Source: JAFDZW01 sp964404255
GTDB lineage: Bacteria; Bacteroidota; Ignavibacteria; Palsa-1295
Direction: 5' to 3'
NCBI GenBank assembly: GCA_964404255.1
Contig: CAYOJJ010000019.1
Span: 1-64,000, forward strand
Length of the DNA stretch: 64,000 nt
Made by a program: the position numbers and the translations under genes. Each line of letters opens with the position of its first letter. Positions within the stretch are counted from its first letter, which is position 1. Below, in pieces: positions 37,446 to 45,864 of the stretch. The notes beneath the pieces were generated by a model. It was not told the DNA's origin and did not search any database. It saw only the letters and a list, made by a program, of their open reading frames with translations.

Positions 37446-38243
37446 ATGTTAAAACTCAATCGTTCCATGGCAGCGCTGTTGCTTGTATTGGCAGCAGTAT
37501 TCGGTGCTTCTACTTCTTATTCTCAATTATCAAAACCTGTGGGGTTGGTAAAAGGAGAAGTGCGAAATTCCAGTGGTGCTCCTGTAGAAGGGGTAGTTAT
37601 TCAAACTTATAAGGGTGGCGAGAAAATAAATACAACGAAATCGACGCCGGAAGGGAAATTCCAAATCATTCTTCAGCCGAATACGGAATACCATTTGATC
37701 TTTAGCAGTCCGTCCTATTATACGCTCGATCAACCGGTCTCTGTCCCCACATTGGAAAAGACTCAGGATATTCCGGTCAGCGCAACGATCCGCCCGCTTG
37801 AGCTTGGTTCACCGTATCCGTTCAAGGCTCCGGTATTCGAACCGAAGAGTTCTACGGTATCTCCGGCCGTTACTACCGATCTCGATAATATCGCTGCTCA
37901 GATAAAGCGCAATGGCAAACTACGCTTAGCAGTAACCGTCTATCCCGATGAAATGCCTTCCGGTAAAAAGATGGCTGTTCAGACGGACCTTGCCAATTCG
38001 AGGAAAAATGCGATCGCCGGATACTTCCTTGCCAAGGGTATTAATAACAACCTGGTTTCTGTAACGGTATCGAACAGTGTTCCGAGCGGTAAATTCGACC
38101 GCACCGTTACCGAAGACGCCGCTCCCGAACCGAAAGGAAAAAGCAAAGGTAAAAAAGCCGGGAAGAAGAAAGGCACTGCCTCTGCAAGCAAGAACATCAA
38201 AGCGCCGCAAACGGCTGATGTAGTGATGAGCCTTATATCGTAA
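37446..38243 (+). CDS. exported protein with carboxypeptidase-regulatory-like domain and degenerate OmpA-like domain
   Basis: A 265-residue protein. ATG 37446 gives the best signal peptide (MLKLNRSMAALLLVLAAVFGAS...YSQ); ATG 37422 is also possible. Residues about 35-110 form a regulatory-like beta domain (VKGEVRNSSGAPVEGVVIQTY, PEGKFQIIL). Residues about 120-200 follow the OmpA C-terminal layout (VFEPKSSTVSPAVTTDLDNI, a short strand, NSRKNAIAGYFLAKGI). The usual peptidoglycan-binding Asp and Arg pair is not clear, and near 220-245 a Lys/Gly run (KGKSKGKKAGKKKG) is inserted before the last strand. A role at the cell envelope is likely; binding to peptidoglycan is doubtful. Confidence 0.72.
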   Translation: MLKLNRSMAALLLVLAAVFGASTSYSQLSKPVGLVKGEVRNSSGAPVEGVVIQTYKGGEKINTTKSTPEGKFQIILQPNTEYHLIFSSPSYYTLDQPVSVPTLEKTQDIPVSATIRPLELGSPYPFKAPVFEPKSSTVSPAVTTDLDNIAAQIKRNGKLRLAVTVYPDEMPSGKKMAVQTDLANSRKNAIAGYFLAKGINNNLVSVTVSNSVPSGKFDRTVTEDAAPEPKGKSKGKKAGKKKGTASASKNIKAPQTADVVMSLIS

Positions 38244-38263
38244 AATTACAAGATCGTATAAAT

Positions 38264-38293
38264 AAAAAAAGCGGCTCTCAAGCCGCTTTTTTT
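38264..38293. terminator. bidirectional terminator before the mutS stop
   Basis: AAAAAAAGCGGCT pairs with AGCCGCTTTTTTT across CTCA. It lies between the plus-strand stop at 38243 and the minus-strand mutS stop at 38292. Confidence 0.92.
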
Positions 38294-40961
38294 ATAGCCG
38301 TTTTTTCCAATCGGAAATTTTTTGTAATGCCTCGAACGGTGTAAGATGATCGGTATCGACCTCTTTTAATTCGTCGATAATAATGGCATCGGTACTAAGG
38401 ACAGTTTCCGCTTCAGCCGGGCGATAGTGCTTTGCCGGAGGGAAGGGAATACTGCGCTGGATATTGCTCTCGGCAATTTTTAATTCGGTCTCTTCGAGTT
38501 CTCGTACTATCTCACGCGCCCGATCGATCACTTCCGAAGGAATACCGGCCATGGCTGCCACTTCGATACCATAGGAGTGATCAGCAGAGCCTTTGACGAT
38601 CTTATGCAGGAAATGAATTTTACCATCGGATTCCCTAACTTCCACTTTTAAATTGCCGATGTGTTCGAAGCGCTCGGCCAGTGCATTAAGTTCGTGATAG
38701 TGCGTAGCGAAGAGCGTTTTTGCTCCCGGGATGGAATCGTGGATGAATTCCGAAATAGCCCAGGCGATGGATAGCCCATCGAAGGTAGAAGTGCCGCGCC
38801 CAAGCTCATCGAATAGCAGCAGCGAATCCTTCGTTGCATTATTAAGAATATTCGCCGCTTCGTTCATTTCAACGAGGAACGTGGATTCGCCGCGGGAAAG
38901 ATTATCGCCTGCGCCAACGCGCGTAAAAATTCTATCGAGTACCGGAAGCTTGCATTTCGCTGCCGGCACGAACGAGCCGATATGTGCCAGCAGAGCAATG
39001 ATGCCCGTCTGCCGCAAGAAGACCGATTTACCGGCCATGTTCGGGCCGGTAATGATATAGAACTCTTTCTCTCCGCTTTTGAATTTTACCGAATTCGGAG
39101 TAAATTTTTCGCCGAGCGGCAGTAAGGCCTCCACGACCGGATGCCGCCCCTGATCGATAATAAGATCATTGCCATCGCTGAATTCCGGCCGTACCCAATT
39201 GCCGCCCGAGGCGACCAATGCAAGCGCACAAATAGTATCGGCAATAGCGAGCAGCGATGCATTATGCAGCAGTGCTTCCAATTCGCCGGTGATCTTTGCG
39301 CGAAGCGCCGAGATCAGTTGCAGCTCGATCGAAGACATCCGTTCTTCGGCGCCGAGAATTTTCTGCTCGTACTCTTTTAGCTCCGGAGTAATGTAGCGTT
39401 CGCTATTAGTAAGCGTTTGCTTGCGCTCATACTCTGGTGGGATCTTCGAGCGGTTCGCATTACTGACTTCGATGTAATAGCCGAAGACCGAATTAAAATC
39501 AACTTTCAGCGTGGCAATGCCAGTGCGTTCGCGCTCGCGGGCCTGCACATCGGCCAGATGCTGGCGGCTGGTGGAAGTAAGCGAACGAAGCTCATCGAGT
39601 TCGCCATTAGCTCCGTTGCGGATCATGCCAAGCCCGGCAACCGAAGGCGCTTCCGGGTTCACGCTACGATCTATTTCTTCGGCAATGTCCTGCAGGTCAT
39701 CGAGTTCGGTAGCAATACGCTCGAGCAGTTCGCTGGTATCGCTTCCTTGTTCGGTGGGCGGGGCGAAGTGTGCTATCTCAGTGACCGTTTGCGTAATGGT
39801 CGGGATGCGCCAGAGCGAATGCTTTAAGGAAATAAAATCACGCGGCGAGAGCAGCCGGGCTCCGGCAAAGCGGCCCGCCAGGCGTTCGAGATCGCCGAGC
39901 TCGGCAAGTAAGGAGCGAAGCTGCTCGCGCTGATCGCGCGCAAGAACAGCAATGCCGACGGCATCGAGGCGCTTGCGAAGTTCATCCGGATCGCGAAGCG
40001 GCATTGCCAGCCAGCGGCGCATGAGGCGCGCGCCCATCGGTGTTTTTGTTTTATTGAGTACCCCTAGCAGCGAACCGGAGTGTTCTTCGCCATCGAAGGA
40101 AAAAAAGATTTCGAGGTTGCGGCGCGTCGATTGATCGAGTACTAAGGCCTTCGAGGTATTGAAATGCGAAATGCGTCGGATATGAGAAAGCGTTGTAGCC
40201 GAGCGTGTCTCGCGCAGATAATCGAGCACCACGCCGGCGGCAGTTATAGCAAGCGGTAGTTCTTCGATGCCAAAGCCTTTAAGTGAAGAAGTCTCGAAAT
40301 GATCGAGTAGTAATTTTCTTGCCGTATCGTATTGGAAGGCCCATTCTTCGCGCAGTGTCAGTAGCGGCTTATGATCGAGCAATAAGTATGCCGCCGATTG
40401 TTCGATCTCTGCTTTATCACGCTTACTCGTAAGTAACTCGCGAAGCGAAAGGGCGACGAGCTGCTCGCCTAGTTCGCTCATGCGAAGTTCGCCAGCATAA
40501 AATTCTCCGGTCGAAACATCGGCAAAGGCAATGCCGACTCTATCGGCCGATTGTGCGAGCGCCCCGACATACGTATTACGACCCGTATCTAATAACTTCT
40601 CGCTTAGCTGTACGCCGGGCGTAACGACTTCCACTACATCGCGCTTTACGATACCTTTCGCGAGCTTCGGATCTTCAAGCTGTTCGCAGACCGCGACGCG
40701 AAAACCCGCCCGGATCATTTTCGGAAGGTAATTATCGAGTTGGTGATGCGGAAAGCCGGCGAGCTCTATATCTCCGGCGGCACCATTATTGCGCTTAGTG
40801 AGGGTAATACCGGTTACTTTGGAGGTAGTGACCGCATCGGCGCCGAAGGTTTCGAAAAAATCTCCCATCCGAAAGAATAGGATCGTTTCGGGGTATTTCG
40901 CCTTGATGGAAGTGTATTGCTTCATCAGGGGCGTCTGCGTTTCGGCGTTTTTAGGGGGCAT
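38292..40961 (-). CDS. mutS: DNA mismatch repair protein MutS
   Basis: MutS binds mismatches and starts mismatch repair. The mismatch-contact region is TILFFRMGDFFETFG (Phe-X-Glu motif) near residue 30. The ATPase domain has Walker A TGPNMAGKSVFLRQTG, Walker B SLLLFDELGRGTSTFDG, and the ATHYHELN motif. The clamp and lever regions lie between, and the short C-terminal helices (PFEALQKISDWKKRL) match dimerisation ends of MutS. At 889 aa it is full length. The promoter element TAATTTTG ends 28 bases upstream. No mutL is in the window. Confidence 0.97.
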   Translation of the reverse strand: MPPKNAETQTPLMKQYTSIKAKYPETILFFRMGDFFETFGADAVTTSKVTGITLTKRNNGAAGDIELAGFPHHQLDNYLPKMIRAGFRVAVCEQLEDPKLAKGIVKRDVVEVVTPGVQLSEKLLDTGRNTYVGALAQSADRVGIAFADVSTGEFYAGELRMSELGEQLVALSLRELLTSKRDKAEIEQSAAYLLLDHKPLLTLREEWAFQYDTARKLLLDHFETSSLKGFGIEELPLAITAAGVVLDYLRETRSATTLSHIRRISHFNTSKALVLDQSTRRNLEIFFSFDGEEHSGSLLGVLNKTKTPMGARLMRRWLAMPLRDPDELRKRLDAVGIAVLARDQREQLRSLLAELGDLERLAGRFAGARLLSPRDFISLKHSLWRIPTITQTVTEIAHFAPPTEQGSDTSELLERIATELDDLQDIAEEIDRSVNPEAPSVAGLGMIRNGANGELDELRSLTSTSRQHLADVQARERERTGIATLKVDFNSVFGYYIEVSNANRSKIPPEYERKQTLTNSERYITPELKEYEQKILGAEERMSSIELQLISALRAKITGELEALLHNASLLAIADTICALALVASGGNWVRPEFSDGNDLIIDQGRHPVVEALLPLGEKFTPNSVKFKSGEKEFYIITGPNMAGKSVFLRQTGIIALLAHIGSFVPAAKCKLPVLDRIFTRVGAGDNLSRGESTFLVEMNEAANILNNATKDSLLLFDELGRGTSTFDGLSIAWAISEFIHDSIPGAKTLFATHYHELNALAERFEHIGNLKVEVRESDGKIHFLHKIVKGSADHSYGIEVAAMAGIPSEVIDRAREIVRELEETELKIAESNIQRSIPFPPAKHYRPAEAETVLSTDAIIIDELKEVDTDHLTPFEALQKISDWKKRL

Positions 40962-40989
40962 GGATAAATGCTAACGTTCTCTGAACGGG

Positions 40990-40997
40990 CAAAATTA
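40990..40997 (-). promoter_or_regulatory. -7 element TAATTTTG for mutS
   Basis: CAAAATTA on the plus strand, 28 bases before the mutS ATG. It is identical to the elements of the PTS IIA, ruvC and Lys-tail genes. Confidence 0.65.
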
Positions 40998-41109
40998 CAA
41001 TGGTTTAGGAAAGGTAGTTAAATATCCTGCTTTGGTATACGGCCAGCGGATGAAACTTTCCTGACCATTTTTTGTCCTTTTATTATAGATTTAATCACTT
41101 AATTGTCCT

Positions 41110-41892
41110 ATGAAACCAATAGCGGTATTTGGTCTGCTGGTGATTATAGTATTATCACTCAATAGCTGCCACGGATTATTCGATAACGATGATGATCATC
41201 CCGAAGCTAATGGCAGTATTAAAGGGACTATCCAAACGTTCGATTCGACAGCCATGCCCCTCAATGATTTATCGGGGGCGCTCGTAACAATTAGCGGTAA
41301 TACCTATTCCCATACCACTACTACCGATGCGGATGGGAAATGGCAATTCGATCATGTCCCGGCAGGGGTCTATCAATTTTCGTTTGATAAAGCCGAGTAC
41401 GGAGGCATGAAAACAAATAATGTTCAATTCGTGGGCAATGGTACGTTCCAACTCGATAGTACTTTTATGGGACGGGCTCCGAAGTTTGCCACACACATTT
41501 CTTCTCTATCGGTACAGCCGGATCGACTTACCATGATAGTTTCCAGTCCTGACAATGTCGTTCTTCAGGGTCGATTTGTATTGTCGATAAGTAAGAAGCC
41601 AACTCCTTCTCCACTCGATAGCTCCGATTATTCTGTTGCCTCGGTGAGCGGAGCGTTCTCAATAGTGAACGAAAACAATCAGCCCAACGGCTTTATTCTA
41701 CGGTCCCCGCTTCTGGGGCGTTTTCATTCCGGAGATACCTGTTACATAGCAGCATTTGGAATAGGAAATTTTTATGCTATTGATCTTTATACAGGATATA
41801 TACCGAGTTCATATCGTAACCCCGAGACTGGTGCTACTATCTATACCGCTGCCGGCCCATCGTCGAATGTGCTTCAATTCGTAATGCCCTAA
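41110..41892 (+). CDS. lipoprotein with carboxypeptidase-regulatory-like domain
   Basis: A 260-residue lipoprotein: signal peptide and lipobox LNSC with C20, then a short Asp/His-rich linker (DNDDDHPE). Residues 35-110 form a regulatory-like or CNA-B-like beta domain (GSIKGTIQTFD, TDADGKWQFDHVPAGVYQFSFDKAEY). The remaining 150 residues are beta-rich and unrecognised. Its exact role is unknown; such domains usually act as structural modules of surface proteins. TAGATTTA at 41086-41093 is one base off the promoter consensus. The stop overlaps the convergent proline-rich gene by four bases. Confidence 0.8.
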   Translation: MKPIAVFGLLVIIVLSLNSCHGLFDNDDDHPEANGSIKGTIQTFDSTAMPLNDLSGALVTISGNTYSHTTTTDADGKWQFDHVPAGVYQFSFDKAEYGGMKTNNVQFVGNGTFQLDSTFMGRAPKFATHISSLSVQPDRLTMIVSSPDNVVLQGRFVLSISKKPTPSPLDSSDYSVASVSGAFSIVNENNQPNGFILRSPLLGRFHSGDTCYIAAFGIGNFYAIDLYTGYIPSSYRNPETGATIYTAAGPSSNVLQFVMP

Positions 41893-42107
41893 AAAATAGC
41901 GAGTTGTTTCGGCATCCAGGTATCGGCCTTGCCTTTTGAAAGAATAGGCGCAGGAGATGATGGCGGTGTTGGGCTCGGTGGGGTAGGTACAACAGGTTTT
42001 GGCTCCATCGGGATAGCCGGTTTGTCGGGTGTAAGCGGGGGCGCTTCTGGTGGCACTGGTTTTGGTGTCGGCGGTACCGTCGGTGGAATAAGAATATTGC
42101 TGATCAT
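41889..42107 (-). CDS. small proline-rich protein of unknown function
   Basis: A 72-residue protein. After MISNILI it is nearly all Pro, Thr, Ser, Lys and Glu (PPTVPPTPKPVPPEAPP and similar) and ends KGKADTWMPKQLAIF. I do not recognise it. A real gene is supported by a strong ribosome site, AAGGAG at 42116-42121, eight bases before ATG. The segment is shared with no other gene except a four-base stop overlap with the convergent lipoprotein gene. It diverges from the small basic protein gene at 42267, and the 159-base gap holds a 15-base palindrome. It is likely intrinsically disordered; location unknown. Confidence 0.6.
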   Translation of the reverse strand: MISNILIPPTVPPTPKPVPPEAPPLTPDKPAIPMEPKPVVPTPPSPTPPSSPAPILSKGKADTWMPKQLAIF

Positions 42108-42150
42108 GATACACTCTCCTTTATCGTATCGTCTAAGGGGATATTACATT

Positions 42151-42165
42151 GTGTATAATATACAC
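42151..42165. promoter_or_regulatory. palindrome GTGTATAATATACAC in a divergent intergenic gap
   Basis: Two 7-base arms around a central A. The half-site GTGTATAA recurs at 42220-42227. Both contain TATAAT/TATAAA-like hexamers, so they may be promoters as well as operator sites for the two flanking small genes. Confidence 0.5.
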
Positions 42166-42266
42166 GGTAAATGGCAGCAGAGGTTTTACGGGGCGGCTAA
42201 TCCGTTTGGTACGATAGTTGTGTATAAAATAGCAGATGGATACTTAAAAAGAAAAAGGAGATTGAT

Positions 42267-42536
42267 ATGTTACCGAACATTAAAGCGAGTACCAAAAACG
42301 TATTAATAGTTGCCGGTAAAAATGGCACCAAACGGTATATATATACGAATTCCGTTGATCTTCATCCGGACGATGCTATTGTAGCGGCAGCAAAGCAGAC
42401 GCGTAAAGCGATCGTTAAAGGGTATGAGCGCACCGCCGATTGGGCACAGGATATGTACCGCTCATACAAAATGAAACGGATGATGAAAAAAGCAAAGAAG
42501 ACGGTAGCACAGCTCCGGGCAGCTATACACCTGTAA
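42267..42536 (+). CDS. small basic protein of unknown function
   Basis: An 89-residue protein rich in Lys and Arg. It has a beta-like start (NVLIVAGKNGTKRYIYTNSV) followed by two predicted helices; the second carries YKMKRMMKKAKKTVAQLRA. I do not recognise the family, but size and charge would suit a nucleic-acid-binding protein (inference only). A strong Shine-Dalgarno AAGGAG at 42255-42260 lies six bases before ATG, unusual here and shared with its divergent neighbour. A clear terminator follows its stop, which supports it as a real gene. Confidence 0.65.
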   Translation: MLPNIKASTKNVLIVAGKNGTKRYIYTNSVDLHPDDAIVAAAKQTRKAIVKGYERTADWAQDMYRSYKMKRMMKKAKKTVAQLRAAIHL

Positions 42537-42562
42537 TAGACGCCAAGATCTACGCTACATCG

Positions 42563-42593
42563 GCCCCGGTACCTATGTGCCGGGGCTTTTTTA
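42563..42593 (+). terminator. terminator of the small basic protein gene
   Basis: GCCCCGGTAC pairs with GTGCCGGGGC (one G-T pair) across CTAT, followed by TTTTTT. Confidence 0.9.
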
Positions 42594-42639
42594 TTTGTCT
42601 GAACCGTCCCTCCACGGCGCATTTGCCTTTTAAAGGCCT

Positions 42640-42718
42640 TTACTAAGTCTGTCATTCCGAGTCCACCGCGGCGGACTCGGAATCCCTATCCTGTCCTAGC
42701 GAATCGTCTTATAATATT
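42640..42718 (+). repeat. dispersed intergenic repeat, copy 2, with internal near-palindrome
   Basis: Same block order as at 72-158: TTTACTAAGTCTGTCATTCC, GGAATCCC, TGTCCTAGCGAATCGTCTTA. The middle differs: ATTCCGAGTCC (42654-42664) and GGACTCGGAAT (42673-42683) form an 11-bp stem around ACCGCGGC. The right end of the repeat supplies the last codons (KTIR and stop) of the XRE regulator gene. Confidence 0.85.
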
Positions 42719-42923
42719 CCCGAATGAGCAATACTTCCGGCTCTACCGCTAATATCGTGGCTATTCGTGAGAGTCTTTCAATAGAAATCGTTTTTTCTGC
42801 CCGTTCGATTTCGCCAACATATGCCCGGCTCATTCTGGCATCAAGGGCAAGGCCTTCTTGAGAGAGGTTGCGTTTTTGACGTATGAACCGGATATTATCG
42901 CCTACGATCTGCCTAATATTCAT
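42696..42923 (-). CDS. XRE-family transcriptional regulator
   Basis: A 75-residue single helix-turn-helix protein: GDNIRFIRQKRNLSQEGLALDARMSRAYVGEIERAEKTISIERLSRIATIL fits the Cro/C1 HTH, split here by helix. Its size and layout are those of controller proteins of restriction-modification systems or of phage/antitoxin repressors. No restriction enzyme or toxin gene is adjacent. Upstream of its start, at 42985-43002 and 43112-43125, lie two inverted repeats with the same arms, likely its operators. The 3' end runs into a dispersed repeat that provides the last four codons, suggesting the original C-terminus was changed by the repeat. Confidence 0.88.
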   Translation of the reverse strand: MNIRQIVGDNIRFIRQKRNLSQEGLALDARMSRAYVGEIERAEKTISIERLSRIATILAVEPEVLLIREYYKTIR

Positions 42924-42984
42924 ACTTAGTATTTCTCTTTATTTGTATCGAAAGATACTGGTTGGCTATCAAATTATTTTGAAA

Positions 42985-43002
42985 AACCACTTAAAAGTGG
43001 TT
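42985..43002. promoter_or_regulatory. inverted repeat, putative XRE operator 1
   Basis: AACCACTT-AA-AAGTGGTT, a perfect 18-base palindrome 62 bases upstream of the regulator's ATG. Its core is CCACT-N4-AGTGG. Confidence 0.6.
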
Positions 43003-43111
43003 CCTTATTTGGGAAAAGGATGAAAGGAGTTTATAAGCGAGATTATTCAAGTCATTAGGGGCAGAGACATTTTTTCTTATGGAAAAAACAATAGATTTTA
43101 CTGCAAGGGGA

Positions 43112-43125
43112 CCACTTATTAGTGG
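43112..43125. promoter_or_regulatory. inverted repeat, putative XRE operator 2
   Basis: CCACT-TATT-AGTGG, with the same arms and spacer length as operator 1, centred 125 bases away. A 20-codon open frame at 43079-43141 covers it and ends where a dispersed repeat begins. Confidence 0.5.
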
Positions 43126-43140
43126 GCTCGCTATATTCTA

Positions 43141-43227
43141 AAAACGCAACATCGTAAGACAATTCGTAAGGACATCAGGGGATTCCTCACTACGCTCGGA
43201 ATGACAGGCATATTGGAGGTCTTTTAA
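43141..43227 (-). repeat. dispersed intergenic repeat, copy 3 (inverted)
   Basis: Read on the minus strand it is closely similar to copy 1 throughout: AAAAGACCTCCAATATGCC, TGTCATTCCGAGCG, GAGGAATCCCCTGATGTCC, GAATTGTCTTACGATGTTG. Fused directly to a partial copy at 43231-43274. Confidence 0.85.
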
Positions 43228-43230
43228 ATT

Positions 43231-43274
43231 TGTCATTGTGAGTCCACACGTCGCCTTCGATTCCTCGCGATGAC
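43231..43274 (+). repeat. short partial or related repeat copy
   Basis: TGTCATTGTGAG ... CTCGCGATGACA: the end blocks of the same repeat family in inverted form around a divergent middle. Confidence 0.6.
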
Positions 43275-43342
43275 AATAAGAAAAACATCTTTGAGTCCGA
43301 AGGACGGCAACATCATAGCCCACTATTTAAATGGTGGGCGTC

Positions 43343-43407
43343 GGTTAAGACAGTAAAGGGATTCCTCACTTCGTTCGGAATGACAGGTATAGTAAAGACC
43401 TTTAAAA
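43343..43407 (-). repeat. dispersed intergenic repeat, copy 4 (inverted)
   Basis: Minus-strand reading: AAAGGTCTTTACTATACC, TGTCATTCCGAACGAAG, GAGGAATCCCTTTACTGTC. It lacks the GTCCTAAC...CGTC block of copies 1-3. A near-palindrome CCCACTATTTAAATGGTGGG lies just left of it at 43319-43338. Confidence 0.8.
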
Positions 43408-43420
43408 CTATGCAAACCTA

Positions 43421-43465
43421 ATCCCAGATAATCCCAAAAATCCCATAAATCCCGATTCCCACACC
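43421..43465. repeat. degenerate tandem ATCCCA/TGGGAT repeats
   Basis: Five to six imperfect copies of about 9 bases with core ATCCC (AATCCCAGA, TAATCCCAA, AAATCCCAT, AAATCCCGA, TTCCCACAC). Confidence 0.7.
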
Positions 43466-43470
43466 CCAAT

Positions 43471-43584
43471 AAAAAATCCCTGCTTATTCAAATCATGCCG
43501 CCTCAGGTGAAACAGCTTCTCAGCGCCGATCACTTACCGTCCCCCATGACGCGCACCGTCGATCGCTGAGTTGAATAAGCAGGG
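43471..43584 (-). ncRNA. candidate structured RNA ending in a terminator-like stem
   Basis: On the minus strand the element opens with CCCTGCTTATTCAA, followed at once by CTCAGCG. It closes with CGCTGAG, then 27 bases, then TTGAATAAGCAGGG, running into ATTTTTTATT. The outer stem is 14 perfect base pairs and the inner one 7, with a 38-base apical region and a one-sided bulge. This is the outline of a small structured RNA with an intrinsic terminator. No open frame covers it. The family is unknown to me, and an inverted-repeat DNA element is the alternative. Confidence 0.45.
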
Positions 43585-43642
43585 TATTGGATATATCAGG
43601 ATATACGAGCTTTCTTCCACCATCAGATGTATAACTATCCGA

Positions 43643-43650
43643 TATTTTTG
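43643..43650 (+). promoter_or_regulatory. -7 element TATTTTTG for the acyl-CoA mutase gene
   Basis: It fits TAnnTTTG and ends 60 bases before ATG 43711. It lies downstream of the ATG at 43627, so that longer reading would not be in the transcript. Confidence 0.55.
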
Positions 43651-43710
43651 CAAAGCAACCTTCCCCGAATTCTGCTCGTTTTACGCTTTCGGACTAATAC
43701 AAAAGACTTT

Positions 43711-45420
<1,710 letters not shown>

Positions 45421-45438
45421 TAGTACTTCTTAAAAAAG

Positions 45439-45475
45439 AAAAGCCTGCTCTTATCATAGAGCAGGCTTTTTTGTT
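45439..45475 (+). terminator. terminator of the acyl-CoA mutase gene
   Basis: AAAAGCCTGCTCT pairs with AGAGCAGGCTTTT across TATCAT, followed by T-rich sequence. Confidence 0.92.
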
Positions 45476-45513
45476 AGTAAACTTCCGTTAGCATTATTGG
45501 CGTATATAGATTG

Positions 45514-45846
45514 ATGAGCAAACCTAAACTGACAAAGCAAGAGATCGAACGCATTGCGCGCAACGAAGCGCTCGGGCGGCCCGACAATTATTCCACCGAA
45601 GCAAGAGATAAGTCGGAAGCCGAATACCGCTCGGCGATGAAAGATAATGCGCCGTACTTAACGCTCGGCATGCAAATGGCAGTAACAGTAGCGCTCGGTG
45701 CCGGTATCGGGTGGTGGCTGCAAAACTCGACTGGCAATTCCATGTGGCTCGGCCTTTGCGCCGGCCTCGGAGCAGTATTCGGGTTGACCTATTTTATTAT
45801 GGTAGTGCTTCGGATGGAGAAACAAAAACAGCAAAAGAAGAATTAA
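45514..45846 (+). CDS. AtpZ/AtpI-like membrane protein
   Basis: A 110-residue protein with a hydrophilic, charged N-terminus (about 45 residues) and two membrane helices: LTLGMQMAVTVALGAGIGWW and MWLGLCAGLGAVFGLTYFI. This is the layout of AtpZ, which in its usual setting helps ATP-synthase assembly or Mg/Ca entry and lies at the head of the atp operon. Here no ATP synthase gene is near, so the function is less certain. ATG 45514 is used rather than the TTG three bases before. A basic C-terminus (MEKQKQQKKN) follows the last helix. Confidence 0.78.
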   Translation: MSKPKLTKQEIERIARNEALGRPDNYSTEARDKSEAEYRSAMKDNAPYLTLGMQMAVTVALGAGIGWWLQNSTGNSMWLGLCAGLGAVFGLTYFIMVVLRMEKQKQQKKN

Positions 45847-45864
45847 ATATTTGAAGTTTGATTT

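Noticed and set aside
43138..43323. 61-codon minus-strand frame containing CHSERSEESPDV
   Set aside because: This peptide is the chance translation of the dispersed DNA repeat, well known in many genomes, not a protein.
43478..43584. Possible cobalamin riboswitch for the B12-dependent mutase
   Set aside because: No B12-box-like sequence was recognised, the terminator-like tail is on the opposite strand, and the likely promoter lies downstream of the element.
43627..43710. Longer start of the acyl-CoA mutase at ATG 43627
   Set aside because: The extra 28 residues do not match the family, and a TAnnTTTG element at 43643-43650 lies inside that stretch.
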